Assembly: GCA_004173455.1 (NCBI GenBank)
Contig: SECL01000001.1
Coordinates: forward strand, 1-64,000
Length of the DNA stretch: 64,000 bases
Origin: Moraxellaceae bacterium
GTDB taxonomy: Bacteria > Pseudomonadota > Gammaproteobacteria > Pseudomonadales > Moraxellaceae
Direction of reading: 5' to 3'
The notes under the pieces are model-generated. The model did not search any database and was not told the DNA's origin. It saw only the letters and a program-made list of their open reading frames with translations. Below, piece by piece: positions 1 to 9,570 of the stretch; positions within the stretch are counted from its first letter, which is position 1; the number at the start of each line of letters is the position of its first letter. The translations under genes were made by a program, and so were the position numbers.

Positions 1-93
1 TTATCATCGTCAAAACCAGTAAAAATCCACACAAGTTGTTCTTTACATTCTTTTAATGAATAACAGCTACTTCGTCAGTAACCGTAAATCAGA

Positions 94-127
94 GCGCGTA
101 TTCTATACTAAATTTGCACTCTGTCAA
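94..127 (-). promoter_or_regulatory. rRNA-type promoter, origin-distal copy
   Basis: On the minus strand TTGACA (122-127) and TAGAAT (100-105) are separated by 16 bp and followed by a GCGC-rich discriminator. This is a near-consensus sigma70 promoter. It points off the left edge of the window, and the downstream leader has no open frame, so an rRNA operon starting just outside the window is the likely target. The rRNA itself is not visible here. Confidence 0.7.
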
Positions 128-263
128 TCAGTTTTTAAATATTTTTTCGATTCTATCTACTCAAACTATTTAAACCATCATACTGACTGATTTGGTTTTG
201 ATTTCAGCTAACAGGTTGTTTATTAACAACTTATTGTTTGGCTTCATCATCGCCGTGGTGCGC

Positions 264-291
264 ATTATAGGAGGTTTAAAATCCTTTGCAA
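264..291 (-). promoter_or_regulatory. rRNA-type promoter, upstream copy
   Basis: Minus-strand TTGCAA (286-291), a 16-bp spacer and TATAAT (264-269) are followed by GCGCACCAC. The GC-rich discriminator right after the -10 is typical of stringently controlled rRNA promoters. With the second promoter about 165 bp downstream it forms a tandem P1/P2 arrangement. The stretch 1-483 holds no gene; apart from these promoters I see only AT-rich leader sequence. Confidence 0.7.
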
Positions 292-483
292 CCCTTATTT
301 TGAAATAATTGATTAGGCGTTTATGTTTTAATCATTTTTCTGATATATGTTTAAATTTTGATCTATATGCTGCTACTTTCAAGCTTTTTGCCGTAGCTAC
401 CTAAAAGCGGATATATGATCTTTAGCTTGTTAGAATGCGTTAAACATTCAACATAGATCAGAATGACTTTTCAACGTTTGACC

Positions 484-512
484 ATAAAAAAAGCGGCTTA
501 ATACAGCCGCTT
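484..512 (-). terminator. Rho-independent terminator of tyrS
   Basis: An 8-bp stem (491-498 with 505-512, AAGCGGCT/AGCCGCTT) has a 6-nt loop and is followed on the minus strand by a run of seven T. It lies directly after the tyrS stop codon. Confidence 0.85.
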
Positions 513-529
513 CCTGAAACTAAAGCCAA

Positions 530-1741
530 TTAGGCCATTACTTTGACCCGTGCAATGGCTTTTTTACCGGCTTGAATGATCACGTGGTCACCTTGCTTTA
601 GGGTAAAGCTGGCATCAACCACTTGCTGATCAACCTTGACGACGCCACGTCCCAAGGCATCCTTGGCTTGAGCACCGTTTTTAGTAAGGCCTGCTTTGGT
701 GAGCACACTGGTAATGAACAGTTGCTGGTGTCCTTCCAGAGCCAGTTCAACGTCATTGATGTCTTCAGGAATCTCACCATCAACAATACGATTACCCGCG
801 CTCTTGTGTGCATTGGCGGCGGCATCCACATCGTGGAAGCGTTCGACCAATTCCAGCGCAATGATACGTTTGATTTCCTGTGGATTGCGGCCTGCGGCCA
901 TTTCCTCTAGGTATTGTTTCACTTCGGCCATGGGTTTGAAACTAAGTAGTTCGAAGTAACGCTCTATCAGGCTATCCGGCATGGACAGAATTTTTTGGTA
1001 AATGGTGCCGGGAGTATCAAACACGCCAATATAGTTACCCAAGGATTTGGACATTTTTTGCACGCCATCCAGACCTTCTAAAATGGGCACGGTAATGCAC
1101 ACCTGTGCTTCCTGCTCATAGCGGCTTTGCAGGGTGCGTCCCATCAGTAGATTAAAAGTCTGGTCTGTGCCCCCCAGCTCCACATCGGCTTTAAGGGCAA
1201 CCGAATCATAACCCTGTATTAGTGGGTATAAAAATTCGTGGATGGCAATCGGTTGCTGGTTTTTAAATCGCTTGGAAAAGTCGTCGCGTTCCATCATGCG
1301 CGATACAGTTTGCTGGCTGGCGAGACGAATCAGGTCAGCCGCGCTCATACTGCCAAACCATTCACTGTTAAACACCACTTTGGTTTTGGCAGGATCCAGA
1401 ATTTTGAATACCTGTTCCTGATAGGTCTTGGCATTGGCCAGTACGTCTTCGCGAGTGAGCGGCGGACGCGTGGCACTTTTGCCGGTTGGGTCGCCAATCA
1501 TGCCCGTGTAGTCACCGATCAGGAAATATACTTCATGTCCCAGATCCTGAAAGGTTTTGAGTTTATTAATCAGCACGGTATGACCCAGATGCAAGTCGGG
1601 TGCCGTGGGGTCAAATCCAGCTTTAATCCGTAATGGACGGTTTTGTTTTAATTTTTTCAGCAAGTCTTCGCGGGAAATAATGTCGGCAGTGCCGCGCTCG
1701 ATCAGCTCAAGTTGTTGCTCAGCAGGTAAAAATGTTGTCAT
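530..1741 (-). CDS. tyrS: Tyrosine--tRNA ligase
   Basis: Charges tRNA-Tyr with tyrosine in the cytoplasm. The 403-residue protein has the class I signature as HLGH at residues 51-54, KMSKS at 229-233, and a C-terminal S4-type RNA-binding domain (about 335-403). This is the usual length and build for the bacterial TyrRS branch with a variant HIGH motif. The gene diverges from anmK with 73 bp between starts and ends in a strong terminator. The start gives the family-typical N-terminus; no anomaly seen. Confidence 0.97.
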   Translation of the reverse strand: MTTFLPAEQQLELIERGTADIISREDLLKKLKQNRPLRIKAGFDPTAPDLHLGHTVLINKLKTFQDLGHEVYFLIGDYTGMIGDPTGKSATRPPLTREDVLANAKTYQEQVFKILDPAKTKVVFNSEWFGSMSAADLIRLASQQTVSRMMERDDFSKRFKNQQPIAIHEFLYPLIQGYDSVALKADVELGGTDQTFNLLMGRTLQSRYEQEAQVCITVPILEGLDGVQKMSKSLGNYIGVFDTPGTIYQKILSMPDSLIERYFELLSFKPMAEVKQYLEEMAAGRNPQEIKRIIALELVERFHDVDAAANAHKSAGNRIVDGEIPEDINDVELALEGHQQLFITSVLTKAGLTKNGAQAKDALGRGVVKVDQQVVDASFTLKQGDHVIIQAGKKAIARVKVMA

Positions 1742-1814
1742 GGCAAATCAAAAACAATAAAGTTGGCATTGCGCGATATACTAACTTTTTTTCAGGTGAA
1801 TTGCAGGCTTTGAT

Positions 1815-2939
1815 ATGACAGCAATGTATATAGGGATTATGTCGGGCACCAGCATGGACGGAATTGATCTGGTGGCTGCCTCATTTGATCCGCTGGTGCT
1901 GCATGCGACATTGACTGTTCCGTTTCCTGAAGAATTGCGTGATGAACTGATGGCGTTAAGCTCGCCTGGTGACAATGAAATTGAGCGCATGGGGCAAGCC
2001 GATGTGGCGTATGCCCGGCTCGTCGGACAGGCCGTGTGTCAACTGCTGCAAGATAATGGCCTTGATGCTGCGGGTATTGTGGCGATTGGTAGTCATGGCC
2101 AAACCATCCGGCATCGGCCACATTTGGGCTTTAGCCTGCAAATCGGTGATCCGAATTTAATTGCTGAAATTACCCAAATACCGGTGGTGTCTGACTTTCG
2201 CCGTCGTGATCTGGCAGCAGGTGGTCAGGGTGCGCCACTGGTGCCGGCCTTTCATCAGGCGCTATTTGGACACTCCAGTATTAATCGGATTATTTTGAAT
2301 CTGGGCGGGATGGCCAATATTAGTGTATTACCCGCCGAAAATCCGGCACATATTTATGGTTACGACACTGGCCCCGCCAATGTATTGATGGATGGCTGGT
2401 GCAAGCGGCATACGGGTCAACATTATGATCAGGATGGTGCTTGGGCTGCCAATGGCAACTCCATTGCTGCCTTAATGGAAATTATGCAACGGCATGACTA
2501 CTTTGGTAAAAAACCGCCAAAAAGTACCGGACGTGAAGATTTTAATATGGACTGGCTGGATAACCAGCTGGATGACTGGCGACATCAGGCCGATTATAAC
2601 CCTCATGATGATTCGCCGGAAAATATTCAGGCCACCTTGCTCAAACTGACCGTCCGTCCCATCAAAAAAGCCATTGCACGCTGTGGCTTGTTGGGCGGTG
2701 AACTGTATGTTTGTGGCGGCGGCGCGTATAACAAAACGCTGATGGAGCAACTACGCTGGAAACTGGGCAAGCATGACTGGACGGTTGAAAGCACAGAAGC
2801 ACTGGGGTTGTCACCTACGTGGGTTGAAGCCACTGCATTTGCCTGGCTGGCCAAACAACGCATGGAACACTGTCCGGGTAACTTGCCTGCGGTAACTGGT
2901 GCCAGTGGTTTACGGGTTTTAGGCACACTGACAAGCTAA
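1815..2939 (+). CDS. anmK: 1,6-anhydro-N-acetylmuramic acid kinase
   Basis: Phosphorylates and opens 1,6-anhydro-MurNAc released from the murein sacculus, giving MurNAc-6-phosphate for cell-wall recycling. The 374-residue protein opens with the diagnostic GIMSGTSMDGID (residues 7-18) and carries the family's GGMANIS, GYDTGPAN and CGGGAYN motifs. The length fits. AGG lies about 7 nt before the ATG; a second ATG three codons in (1824) is an alternative start. The gene sits beside mpl-type recycling genes only at a distance (mpl is at 24.5 kb). Confidence 0.96.
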   Translation: MTAMYIGIMSGTSMDGIDLVAASFDPLVLHATLTVPFPEELRDELMALSSPGDNEIERMGQADVAYARLVGQAVCQLLQDNGLDAAGIVAIGSHGQTIRHRPHLGFSLQIGDPNLIAEITQIPVVSDFRRRDLAAGGQGAPLVPAFHQALFGHSSINRIILNLGGMANISVLPAENPAHIYGYDTGPANVLMDGWCKRHTGQHYDQDGAWAANGNSIAALMEIMQRHDYFGKKPPKSTGREDFNMDWLDNQLDDWRHQADYNPHDDSPENIQATLLKLTVRPIKKAIARCGLLGGELYVCGGGAYNKTLMEQLRWKLGKHDWTVESTEALGLSPTWVEATAFAWLAKQRMEHCPGNLPAVTGASGLRVLGTLTS

Positions 2940-2962
2940 ATGAAAGGAAATAGACTAAATTT

Positions 2963-3229
2963 ATGTGGAAATGGTTAGTGCAACACATTGATATTAGCGA
3001 TGAATTACCCAATTTTTCTGCTTTTTACATGGGTCTGTCGGGCGTGGTAATGGGCATTGCCTTTGTGGGGCTTTATTTTCACTATGAACAACAAGATAAC
3101 CAGTTGCTGGGCATTGCTATTATCCTGACGCTACTGCTGTCATTGTATGAACGCTATGGGATGAACGCCCATAAAAGTGCCAACCTGACCCTACTGTCAG
3201 CAGTAATTTATAGCCTGCTGATGCGTTAG
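2963..3229 (+). CDS. Small hypothetical membrane protein
   Basis: Unrecognised 88-residue protein. A short polar N-terminus is followed by hydrophobic segments at about residues 24-42, 48-60 and 72-87, so two or three membrane passes are likely. It starts 23 bp after anmK on the same strand, with AAGGAAA in the gap, and is probably co-transcribed. No catalytic motif is visible. Its function cannot be inferred beyond an inner-membrane location. Confidence 0.7.
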   Translation: MWKWLVQHIDISDELPNFSAFYMGLSGVVMGIAFVGLYFHYEQQDNQLLGIAIILTLLLSLYERYGMNAHKSANLTLLSAVIYSLLMR

Positions 3230-3271
3230 GCAGGCTTATTCAACAGGTTTTTGCGCTTTCACCCTCTATGA

Positions 3272-4174
3272 TTATGCCGCAGCCAACGCAGCCGGTGACC
3301 GATTGAGATAGTCGAGTGCTTGTTGGGTATTGCCTTCATGGACTGGATGAAAACTGGGGGGCAACCAGCGCAAACTGGCTTTGAGCAAATAGCTAAAGCG
3401 TGGCACATGGTCGGTTTTGCGACCTACTTTTTCCATCTTCCATAACATTTGTAGCACATTATAACGTGCGTACTGCTGGGCATCGGCATCTTCACTGCAA
3501 ATCGCGCGCAAGCCGTCGACCCATACTTTCACCAATATCGGCAATACAATCGCCATCAATGCCTGCCGACTCAGGTAAAAACCAAACTCATGTTCAAATA
3601 CATGGGCAAACAGGTCAAAAGCCACACTTCGGTGTTCTACTTCTTCGGCCAGATGCCAGCGAAATAAATCAGCCATCACTGGATCAGCCTGATCCAGACT
3701 GCTATTGTCCAGCGACCACTGGCCTGCTACGCCGGTAAAATGTTCAATAGCGGCCACTACGCCCAAGCGCGTGAGTAACCACAATTTTTCGGTGGCTTTA
3801 AATTGTAGGGCTTTGAAGCCAGCCGGTGCTTCGCCCAGTAAAATTTCAAACAGGTAATGCATACGCTGATTATAAGCATCCACATTAATCTGATGGTTTT
3901 TAAAATACTGTAATGCATGCTGATGCGTACGCCCATGCAACGCTTCTTGCCGGATAAAACCCTGCACGTCTTGCTTGAGCTGCTCATCTTTAATATAAGG
4001 TAGCGCCTTGTTATATACTCGGCAAAACCAGAACTCGCCGGCAGGCAAGACCAGATGTGCCACATTTAAAAAATGCGTCGAAAAAGCATCATTGGGAATC
4101 CAGTGCTTGGGAACCTTCGAAAAATCAAACTGGACTTTACGGGCTTTAAGCTGATGATGGGCAAGGGCGGTCAT
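3272..4174 (-). CDS. Ferritin-like metal-dependent hydrolase (PF10118 family)
   Basis: This 300-residue protein resembles the predicted metal-dependent hydrolase family common in Acinetobacter and Pseudomonas. Putative di-metal ligands are visible in two helices: a RQEALHGRTHQH segment (about residues 90-101) and HLAEEVEHRS (about 174-183), with another conserved acidic residue near IEHFTG (138-143). The fold is expected to be a helical ferritin-like bundle. The physiological substrate is unknown. It is a single gene with its own terminator-like hairpin region upstream. Confidence 0.8.
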   Translation of the reverse strand: MTALAHHQLKARKVQFDFSKVPKHWIPNDAFSTHFLNVAHLVLPAGEFWFCRVYNKALPYIKDEQLKQDVQGFIRQEALHGRTHQHALQYFKNHQINVDAYNQRMHYLFEILLGEAPAGFKALQFKATEKLWLLTRLGVVAAIEHFTGVAGQWSLDNSSLDQADPVMADLFRWHLAEEVEHRSVAFDLFAHVFEHEFGFYLSRQALMAIVLPILVKVWVDGLRAICSEDADAQQYARYNVLQMLWKMEKVGRKTDHVPRFSYLLKASLRWLPPSFHPVHEGNTQQALDYLNRSPAALAAA

Positions 4175-4343
4175 GCGCTATGTCCTGCTGCAATAAGTAC
4201 TGTTTTTACTATAAAAACTGTAATACGAGCACACCAGTGCTATTGAGGACATTGACCAGCGGTATTGTCCTTTAATGATAAAATTCGGTTAAATGTCATA
4301 CTTAAATGCCATCATTAAAGACAATTCATCAAAGCACGTGTAT

Positions 4344-4374
4344 AAAAAAAGCGCCCGAAACTCGAACGCTTTTT
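4344..4374 (-). terminator. Terminator after erpA
   Basis: A complementary AAAAAAGCG...CGCTTTTTT pair encloses a 13-nt loop that itself contains GA/TC pairing. On the minus strand it follows the erpA stop by about 35 nt and ends in a T run. The A/T arms mean it could also work in the other direction. Confidence 0.65.
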
Positions 4375-4406
4375 TGAAGTCTTAAAATACTGTGGCAGCA
4401 GCTATA

Positions 4407-4742
4407 CTAAATGGAAAATGACGAACCGCAGCCGCAAGTGGTAGTGGCATTGGGGTTATTGATAATAAAGCGTGAACCTTCCAGCCCTTCCAGATAATCG
4501 ACTTCCGAACCAATCAGATACGGGTAGCTTAAGGAATCAACCAGCATGGCCACATCACCATTATCAAACCGGGCGTCGTCGTCGTTGGCGGCTTCAGCAA
4601 AGCTAAAGCCATAGGAAAACCCTGAGCAGCCACCGCCCGTTACATATACGCGCAGCATTAGGTCATCGCTGCCTTCCCCATCACGCAATTGACGAACCTT
4701 GTTCGCTGCACGATCTGTCATTACCAAAGCAGGAGCGTTCAT
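4407..4742 (-). CDS. erpA: Iron-sulfur cluster insertion protein ErpA
   Basis: A-type carrier that delivers [4Fe-4S] clusters to apo-enzymes. With the start at 4742 the protein has 111 residues. It carries the three cluster cysteines of the family: C39 in GGGCSGF and C103/C105 in the [10 protein letters not shown] tail. An in-frame ATG six codons upstream exists, but GGAG lies 6 nt before the 4742 ATG and the shorter form aligns with known ErpA starts. Monocistronic, followed by a terminator. Confidence 0.95.
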   Translation of the reverse strand: MNAPALVMTDRAANKVRQLRDGEGSDDLMLRVYVTGGGCSGFSYGFSFAEAANDDDARFDNGDVAMLVDSLSYPYLIGSEVDYLEGLEGSRFIINNPNATTTCGCGSSFSI

Positions 4743-4802
4743 GCCTGTCTCCAAAAACATAAAATCAGGGCCAATACACTGGCGATATCAGGCTGCTACT
4801 GT

Positions 4803-4834
4803 AGCACAACCCAAGTTATAAATTGGGTTGCGCT
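4803..4834 (-). promoter_or_regulatory. Hairpin between AdeT-like gene and erpA
   Basis: A 12-bp inverted repeat (4803-4814 with 4823-4834, one G-U pair on the minus transcript) sits between the end of the AdeT-like gene (4874) and the erpA start (4742). No T run follows. It could be a weak terminator, an attenuator or an erpA leader structure. Confidence 0.4.
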
Positions 4835-4873
4835 GCTGCCTTTTCAAGCATTTTTGCAAACTGATAAACGATT

Positions 4874-5875
4874 TTACTCGTCTTTGAGCGCACATTCAAA
4901 GCTGGAAGGTTCAGCCTGACAACGCGCACGTTTCAGCAGTGACATCATTTTCTTGTTGTAAATTCCCTCTTTGGTCAAGGCAATACGCGACTCACGCATC
5001 AGTTTGATATAACCAATCTTGTCATTGGCCGGAATATCCATCCAATATTTGGCTGGTACTTCCTTTTCCAGTTTGCCAAGCATGCTAAAGGCACGTGGTA
5101 ACTGGCCAGCAATCCATTCACGTGATTTTTGGCCATAACCCGCTGGAAATTTGTCCTTACGGATAATCAGGTTGCCTGTCACCTGTAACAGTGGGAAACG
5201 AACAATTGCGCCCTTGGTGCCCAGGCCTTTATACAACTCCATCGGTTTGTAGGCCACAATGGGTGCGCCAATAATATCAACCTGACCATTATTGAACTTG
5301 CCGCCAAAGTTGGTCACATCGCTGGATACCGGCTGTGCGCCAATTTGCTGTACCATTTTGGCCTGTGCTTTGTCATAGTCCAGTACTGCGATTTTTTTAC
5401 CAGCCGCCTTGGCAATGGTATTTAAACTGCGGTCATTAACAAATAAATAGGCAGCACCGACTGGGATCACGCCAGCAACTTCATACTGCCCACTTACCAT
5501 GTCTGCTGCCAATTGAGGCTTGGCCAATAGCTGCATCACGCTGACAGCTACTTTTAAGTCCGGCAAGGCACCAATGGCATCGAGTGACCCAGTAAATGAA
5601 TTAAACTGACGGCCACGCATCCCGCTAATCGCAGCGCCATCACATTTACCTGCTTTAAAGTCTTCCGCGGCCACACGCTCATCGGTATAGGCTTTGAGTT
5701 CAATATCAGCGCCCCAGCTTTTACCCGCCAGTGCATAATCTTTCATCATGGCATACACATCACCCGCTGTGCCCACCAGATCAAAAACGCAAAAGGTTTG
5801 TTTGGCCTGAACCTGACTGGAAGCCATGGCAATCACACCCGCCATTAGTCCAAACTTTAATGCTTGTCGTTTCAT
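4874..5875 (-). CDS. AdeT-like periplasmic solute-binding protein, copy 1
   Basis: This 333-residue exported protein has a signal peptide (about 1-24, cleavage after VQA). The mature part has two-lobed solute-binding character, with CVFDLVGTAGD at the N-terminus, the YTDERVAAEDFKAGKCD block, and RARCQAEPSSFECALKDE at the end. This matches the Acinetobacter AdeT1/AdeT2 putative solute-binding family (PF19582). These proteins were once called RND-type aminoglycoside pumps, but the sequence shows no membrane pump. It is a tandem paralogue of the next gene. The ligand is unknown. Confidence 0.85.
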   Translation of the reverse strand: MKRQALKFGLMAGVIAMASSQVQAKQTFCVFDLVGTAGDVYAMMKDYALAGKSWGADIELKAYTDERVAAEDFKAGKCDGAAISGMRGRQFNSFTGSLDAIGALPDLKVAVSVMQLLAKPQLAADMVSGQYEVAGVIPVGAAYLFVNDRSLNTIAKAAGKKIAVLDYDKAQAKMVQQIGAQPVSSDVTNFGGKFNNGQVDIIGAPIVAYKPMELYKGLGTKGAIVRFPLLQVTGNLIIRKDKFPAGYGQKSREWIAGQLPRAFSMLGKLEKEVPAKYWMDIPANDKIGYIKLMRESRIALTKEGIYNKKMMSLLKRARCQAEPSSFECALKDE

Positions 5876-6032
5876 TGTTATATCCTCATTTCCTGTAGGG
5901 GTTGATACTGTTTGACTAAACAGCTGAACAGCCTTGTGATGTTGTGGCTTAACTAAGCTTAGATATAATCGTTTATGCGGTATTAAACAATCATCCGTGA
6001 ATAGTTTTTACTGTCAGCACGGCCAATAAAAA

Positions 6033-6050
6033 ACCCAGCCAAGGCTGGGT
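6033..6050 (-). terminator. Terminator between the two AdeT-like genes
   Basis: A perfect 8-bp stem ACCCAGCC/GGCTGGGT with a 2-nt loop is followed on the minus strand by six T. It lies after the copy 2 stop and before copy 1, so the two paralogues are probably mostly separate transcripts. Confidence 0.8.
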
Positions 6051-6127
6051 CTTTTCGTATTTCACTCGTTATTTCAGTAGGATCAATCGTATGATCCGTA
6101 AATAACCAAGCTTGGCATCAGCGAAAA

Positions 6128-7120
6128 TTATTCGTCTTTTAATGCACATTCAAAGCTAGATGGCTCAACCTGACAACGGGCACGTTTCAGCAAGCTCATC
6201 ATGCTCTTGTTGTATAAGCCTTCTTTAGTCAGGGCAATACGTGATTCGCGCATCAGTTTGACATAGCCAACCTTGTCATTGGCCGGAATATCCATCCAGT
6301 ACTTGGCAGGAATAGCCGCTTCAGTTTTGCTAATTAAAGACATCATGCGTGGTAACTGGGACGCAATCCAAGTACGTGATTTTTGGCCATAACCCGCTGG
6401 AAACTTGTCCTTACGGATAATTACGTTGCCTGTCACCTGCAACACAGGGAAACGGACAATCGCACCTTTGGAACCCAGACCTTTATGCAGCTCTAATGGC
6501 TTGAACGCCATGGCTGGTGCACCAATGATATCAACCTGACCATTGTTGAACTTGCTACCAAAGTTGGTGATATCGCTGGATACTGGCTGTGCGCCAATTT
6601 GCTGTACCATTTTGGCTTGAGCTTTGTCATAGTCCAGTACCGCAACTTTTTTACCAGCCGCTTTAGCAATAGTGTTAATGCTACGGTCATTGACCATCAG
6701 GTAAGCAGTACCCAATGGCACGACACCTGCAACTTCATAGTTGCCATTGACCATGTTGCTGGCCAGTTTTGGACTCGCCATAAGCTGCATCACGCTTTGG
6801 GCAACTTTGTTACTTGAAATGGCGCCAATCGCATCAATAGAACCAGTAAAGGTATTGAACTGACGACCACGCATACCGGTCAAGCTAACCGCATCACATT
6901 TACCCGCTTTAAAGTCTTCTGCGGCCACACGCTCGTCAGTGTAGGCTTTAAGCTGAACATTAGCGCCCCATTCTTTTGAGGCCAATGCATAGTCTTTCAT
7001 TAAGGTATAAGTGTCACCTGCCGTACCGAGCAAATCAAATACACAAACTGTTTGTGCCTGAGCAGTGTGAGAAAGGGTAAAAACAGAGGCGGCCGCCATG
7101 GCCAAAGCAATTTTTTTCAT
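6128..7120 (-). CDS. AdeT-like periplasmic solute-binding protein, copy 2
   Basis: This 330-residue paralogue of the neighbouring gene aligns with it over its whole length. It has a signal peptide ending at TAQA (about residue 22), the same CVFDLLGTAGDTY start, GQVDIIGAP and KYWMDIPANDK blocks, and a conserved C-terminus with two cysteines (RARCQVEPSSFECALKDE). Divergence is greatest in the signal peptide and around residues 100-125. It belongs to the AdeT1/AdeT2 family; a transport partner is not encoded nearby. TAGAAT on the minus strand (7191-7196) is a possible -10. Confidence 0.85.
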   Translation of the reverse strand: MKKIALAMAAASVFTLSHTAQAQTVCVFDLLGTAGDTYTLMKDYALASKEWGANVQLKAYTDERVAAEDFKAGKCDAVSLTGMRGRQFNTFTGSIDAIGAISSNKVAQSVMQLMASPKLASNMVNGNYEVAGVVPLGTAYLMVNDRSINTIAKAAGKKVAVLDYDKAQAKMVQQIGAQPVSSDITNFGSKFNNGQVDIIGAPAMAFKPLELHKGLGSKGAIVRFPVLQVTGNVIIRKDKFPAGYGQKSRTWIASQLPRMMSLISKTEAAIPAKYWMDIPANDKVGYVKLMRESRIALTKEGLYNKSMMSLLKRARCQVEPSSFECALKDE

Positions 7121-7445
7121 CTTTAACTTCCTAGCAGAGAATTTCAGCTATGATTGTAGGGTGAAATTGGACGTCATCCCAATTGATCATATTCTATCGA
7201 ACAATTGTGTGAAACAATAGAGTATTTGCTCCAATTTGCTCCACCATTTTTTGTTTTTTTACGTGTGGTTTATATTATTTGTTAACAGGCTGTTTGTTAA
7301 TTAAATTCTTACATTATTCATACTCGCTTCATAATGATAAATTCTTCGATTTTATATCTTAGCTCGCCTTCGATGTTTTAAACACTAATTCCAGACGGTA
7401 TTTATACTATAATTTGCCCTTTCATTAAATTGCTCCGGATGATCC
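7121..7445. other. Divergent intergenic region
   Basis: This is a 325-bp AT-rich gap between the AdeT-like gene and the ABC-F gene. It holds a TATAAT (7408-7413) 33 bp before the ABC-F start with no clear -35, a minus-strand TAGAAT (7191-7196), and a short tandem TTTGCTCCAA repeat near 7226-7244. No ORF or strong hairpin was found. Confidence 0.5.
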
Positions 7446-9443
7446 ATGATTCAGCTTCAAAACTTTGCTATTCGCCGTGGTGGTCGCCTGTTGTTTGAAA
7501 ATGCCACCATGCAATTGCATCATGGCTGGAAAATTGGTTTAACCGGGGTTAATGGTGCCGGCAAATCTACCCTGTTTGCGGCCTTATTGGGTTCGATACA
7601 CGGTGATATGGGTAGCATGACTCGTCCTTCGGGCTGGATTGTGGCGCACATGGCGCAGGAAGTCGAAAGTCAGGAAACCTCGGCGATTGATTTTGTACTA
7701 TCGGGCGATGAAGAATGGTGGGATATTCACCAAAAACTGGAGCACGAGGCCGAGCAACTGGACATTGATACGCTGACCCAGCTTTATGGTCGCTTTGATG
7801 AAATTCATGGCTACACAGCGCCGGCCAAAGCAGCGCAAATGATGGCAGGCCTAGGCTTTTTGGAAAATCAGATCAAGCTACCGGTATCCAGTTTTTCTGG
7901 CGGCTGGCGTATGCGCCTCAATCTGGCGCGCACCTTAATGAGCCGCTCTGACCTATTGCTGCTGGATGAGCCAACTAACCATTTGGACTTAGATGCCGTG
8001 CTGTGGCTGGAAGACTGGCTTAAAGCCTACGAAGGAACATTGGTGCTGATTTCACATGATCGTGATTTTCTGGATGCCATCGTTGACCATATTATTCATG
8101 TTGAAAATGCCCAGTTAACCCTGTACACCGGCAATTATTCGACTTTTGAGCAAACCCGCGCTGAACGTCTGTCGCAGCAGCAGCAGGCTTTTGAAAAACA
8201 AGAAGCCACCCGTGCCCACCTGCAAAAATATATTGACCGCTTCAAGGCACAAGCCACTAAAGCTCGGCAAGCCCAAAGCCGGATTAAACAGCTAGAACGC
8301 ATGCAAAAACTAGCACCTGCCCATGTGGACACACCATTTACCTTTAGTTTTCGCGAGCCGACCCGCATGAGCTCGCCGCTGTTGCGATTGGATGACGTGG
8401 CGGCGGGTTATGCCATACCGCCCATTTTAAATCACATTAATCTGCAAATTACCCCTGATAGCCGCATTGGTTTACTGGGGATGAATGGTGCAGGCAAGTC
8501 CACCTTAATCAAAACACTGGCAGGAACACTGGCGCCCTTAAGTGGTGAACGTGATGCCAGTGAATTGCTAAACTTGGGCTATTTTGCACAGCATCAAATG
8601 GATGCATTAGATGCCAATGCATCGCCCATGCTGCAACTGTCGCGCTTGGCTGGTCGACAAATTTCTGATGCCACCTTACGCGCTTTTCTGGGTAGCTTTG
8701 GCTTTAGCGGTGAGCGCATGGACACAGCCTGTGAAAGTTTTTCTGGCGGTGAGCGGGCACGGCTGGCATTGGCACTGATCGTTTGGCAAAAACCCAATGT
8801 ACTAATTCTGGATGAACCGACCAACCATCTGGATCTGGATATGCGCCATGCCCTAACCATGGCCTTGCAGGATTTTGAAGGTGCTGTGGTGCTGGTTTCG
8901 CATGAACGCCAATTGATTGCCAGTGTGTGTGATGAACTCATGCTGGTTCATAATGGCAAGTGCGAAGCGTTTGATGGTGATCTGGTAGATTATGCCAACT
9001 GGTTACGCCAAGCGCGCATTGATATGGAAAAACAGCAAAGGGCGTTAAATCAGAAAGCCAGTGCCCAAGCCAAGACAGAACCTGTAGCAATACCCATTGT
9101 TCAAGAAGTTATAAAACCTGTCAGTGTTCAACCTACAGTAGCAAGCGGATTAAGCAAAGAAGAGACGCGCAAGGAAACTGCGCGTCGTCGTGAAGCCACG
9201 CGTCCTTTACGTGATAAAATTGAAAAACATGAAAAGCAGCAGCAAAAATTCCAGTTGCGTCTGGCTGATATTGAAAATCAGTTGGGCGATGAATTATTGT
9301 ATTTACCTGAGCAAAAAGCGGCTTTGCTAAAACTGATGAATGAACAAACTGACCTTAAAGCCAACTTGCAGGATAGTGAAAATGAAACCCTTGAGCTGAT
9401 GTTGCAATTAGAAGATTTACAACAAGGCTTTGATCAGGTGTAA
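7446..9443 (+). CDS. yheS: ABC-F family ATPase, YheS type
   Basis: Cytoplasmic soluble twin-ATPase of the ABC-F translation-factor family, presumed to act on the ribosome. It has no membrane segment. There are two ATPase cassettes: Walker A GVNGAGKS (34-41) and GMNGAGKS (345-352), signatures SGGWRMRLNLA and SGGERARLALA, and two DEPTNHLDLD Walker B blocks. An inter-domain linker rich in Arg/Gln follows the first cassette, and a charged coiled coil ends the protein (about 545-660). The 665 residues and the overall sequence match E. coli YheS better than Uup. Confidence 0.92.
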   Translation: MIQLQNFAIRRGGRLLFENATMQLHHGWKIGLTGVNGAGKSTLFAALLGSIHGDMGSMTRPSGWIVAHMAQEVESQETSAIDFVLSGDEEWWDIHQKLEHEAEQLDIDTLTQLYGRFDEIHGYTAPAKAAQMMAGLGFLENQIKLPVSSFSGGWRMRLNLARTLMSRSDLLLLDEPTNHLDLDAVLWLEDWLKAYEGTLVLISHDRDFLDAIVDHIIHVENAQLTLYTGNYSTFEQTRAERLSQQQQAFEKQEATRAHLQKYIDRFKAQATKARQAQSRIKQLERMQKLAPAHVDTPFTFSFREPTRMSSPLLRLDDVAAGYAIPPILNHINLQITPDSRIGLLGMNGAGKSTLIKTLAGTLAPLSGERDASELLNLGYFAQHQMDALDANASPMLQLSRLAGRQISDATLRAFLGSFGFSGERMDTACESFSGGERARLALALIVWQKPNVLILDEPTNHLDLDMRHALTMALQDFEGAVVLVSHERQLIASVCDELMLVHNGKCEAFDGDLVDYANWLRQARIDMEKQQRALNQKASAQAKTEPVAIPIVQEVIKPVSVQPTVASGLSKEETRKETARRREATRPLRDKIEKHEKQQQKFQLRLADIENQLGDELLYLPEQKAALLKLMNEQTDLKANLQDSENETLELMLQLEDLQQGFDQV

Positions 9444-9485
9444 GGCATTGGTTGGCAGCAGAATATCTGACCTTAATGTGTAATA

Positions 9486-9501
9486 TGTTCCACGTGAAAC
9501 A
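9486..9501. promoter_or_regulatory. parS: parS-type site A
   Basis: TGTTCCACGTGAAACA fits the general bacterial parS consensus TGTTNCACGTGAAACA exactly. It lies in the intergenic gap between yheS and the CinA-like gene, about 7.5 kb from oriC. It is one of six such sites in the window and the expected target of chromosomal ParB. Confidence 0.85.
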
Positions 9502-9570
9502 TAAGCAAAATAAGGTCATGATCTATTGATCATCTCAGCACTGTTAAAGCACTTTGCTGAGTAAAGGCTA

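Noticed and set aside
580-595. CACGTGG-containing near-palindrome in tyrS considered as a parS site
   Set aside because: The flanks (GATCACGTGGTCA) do not fit TGTTCC/GGAACA.
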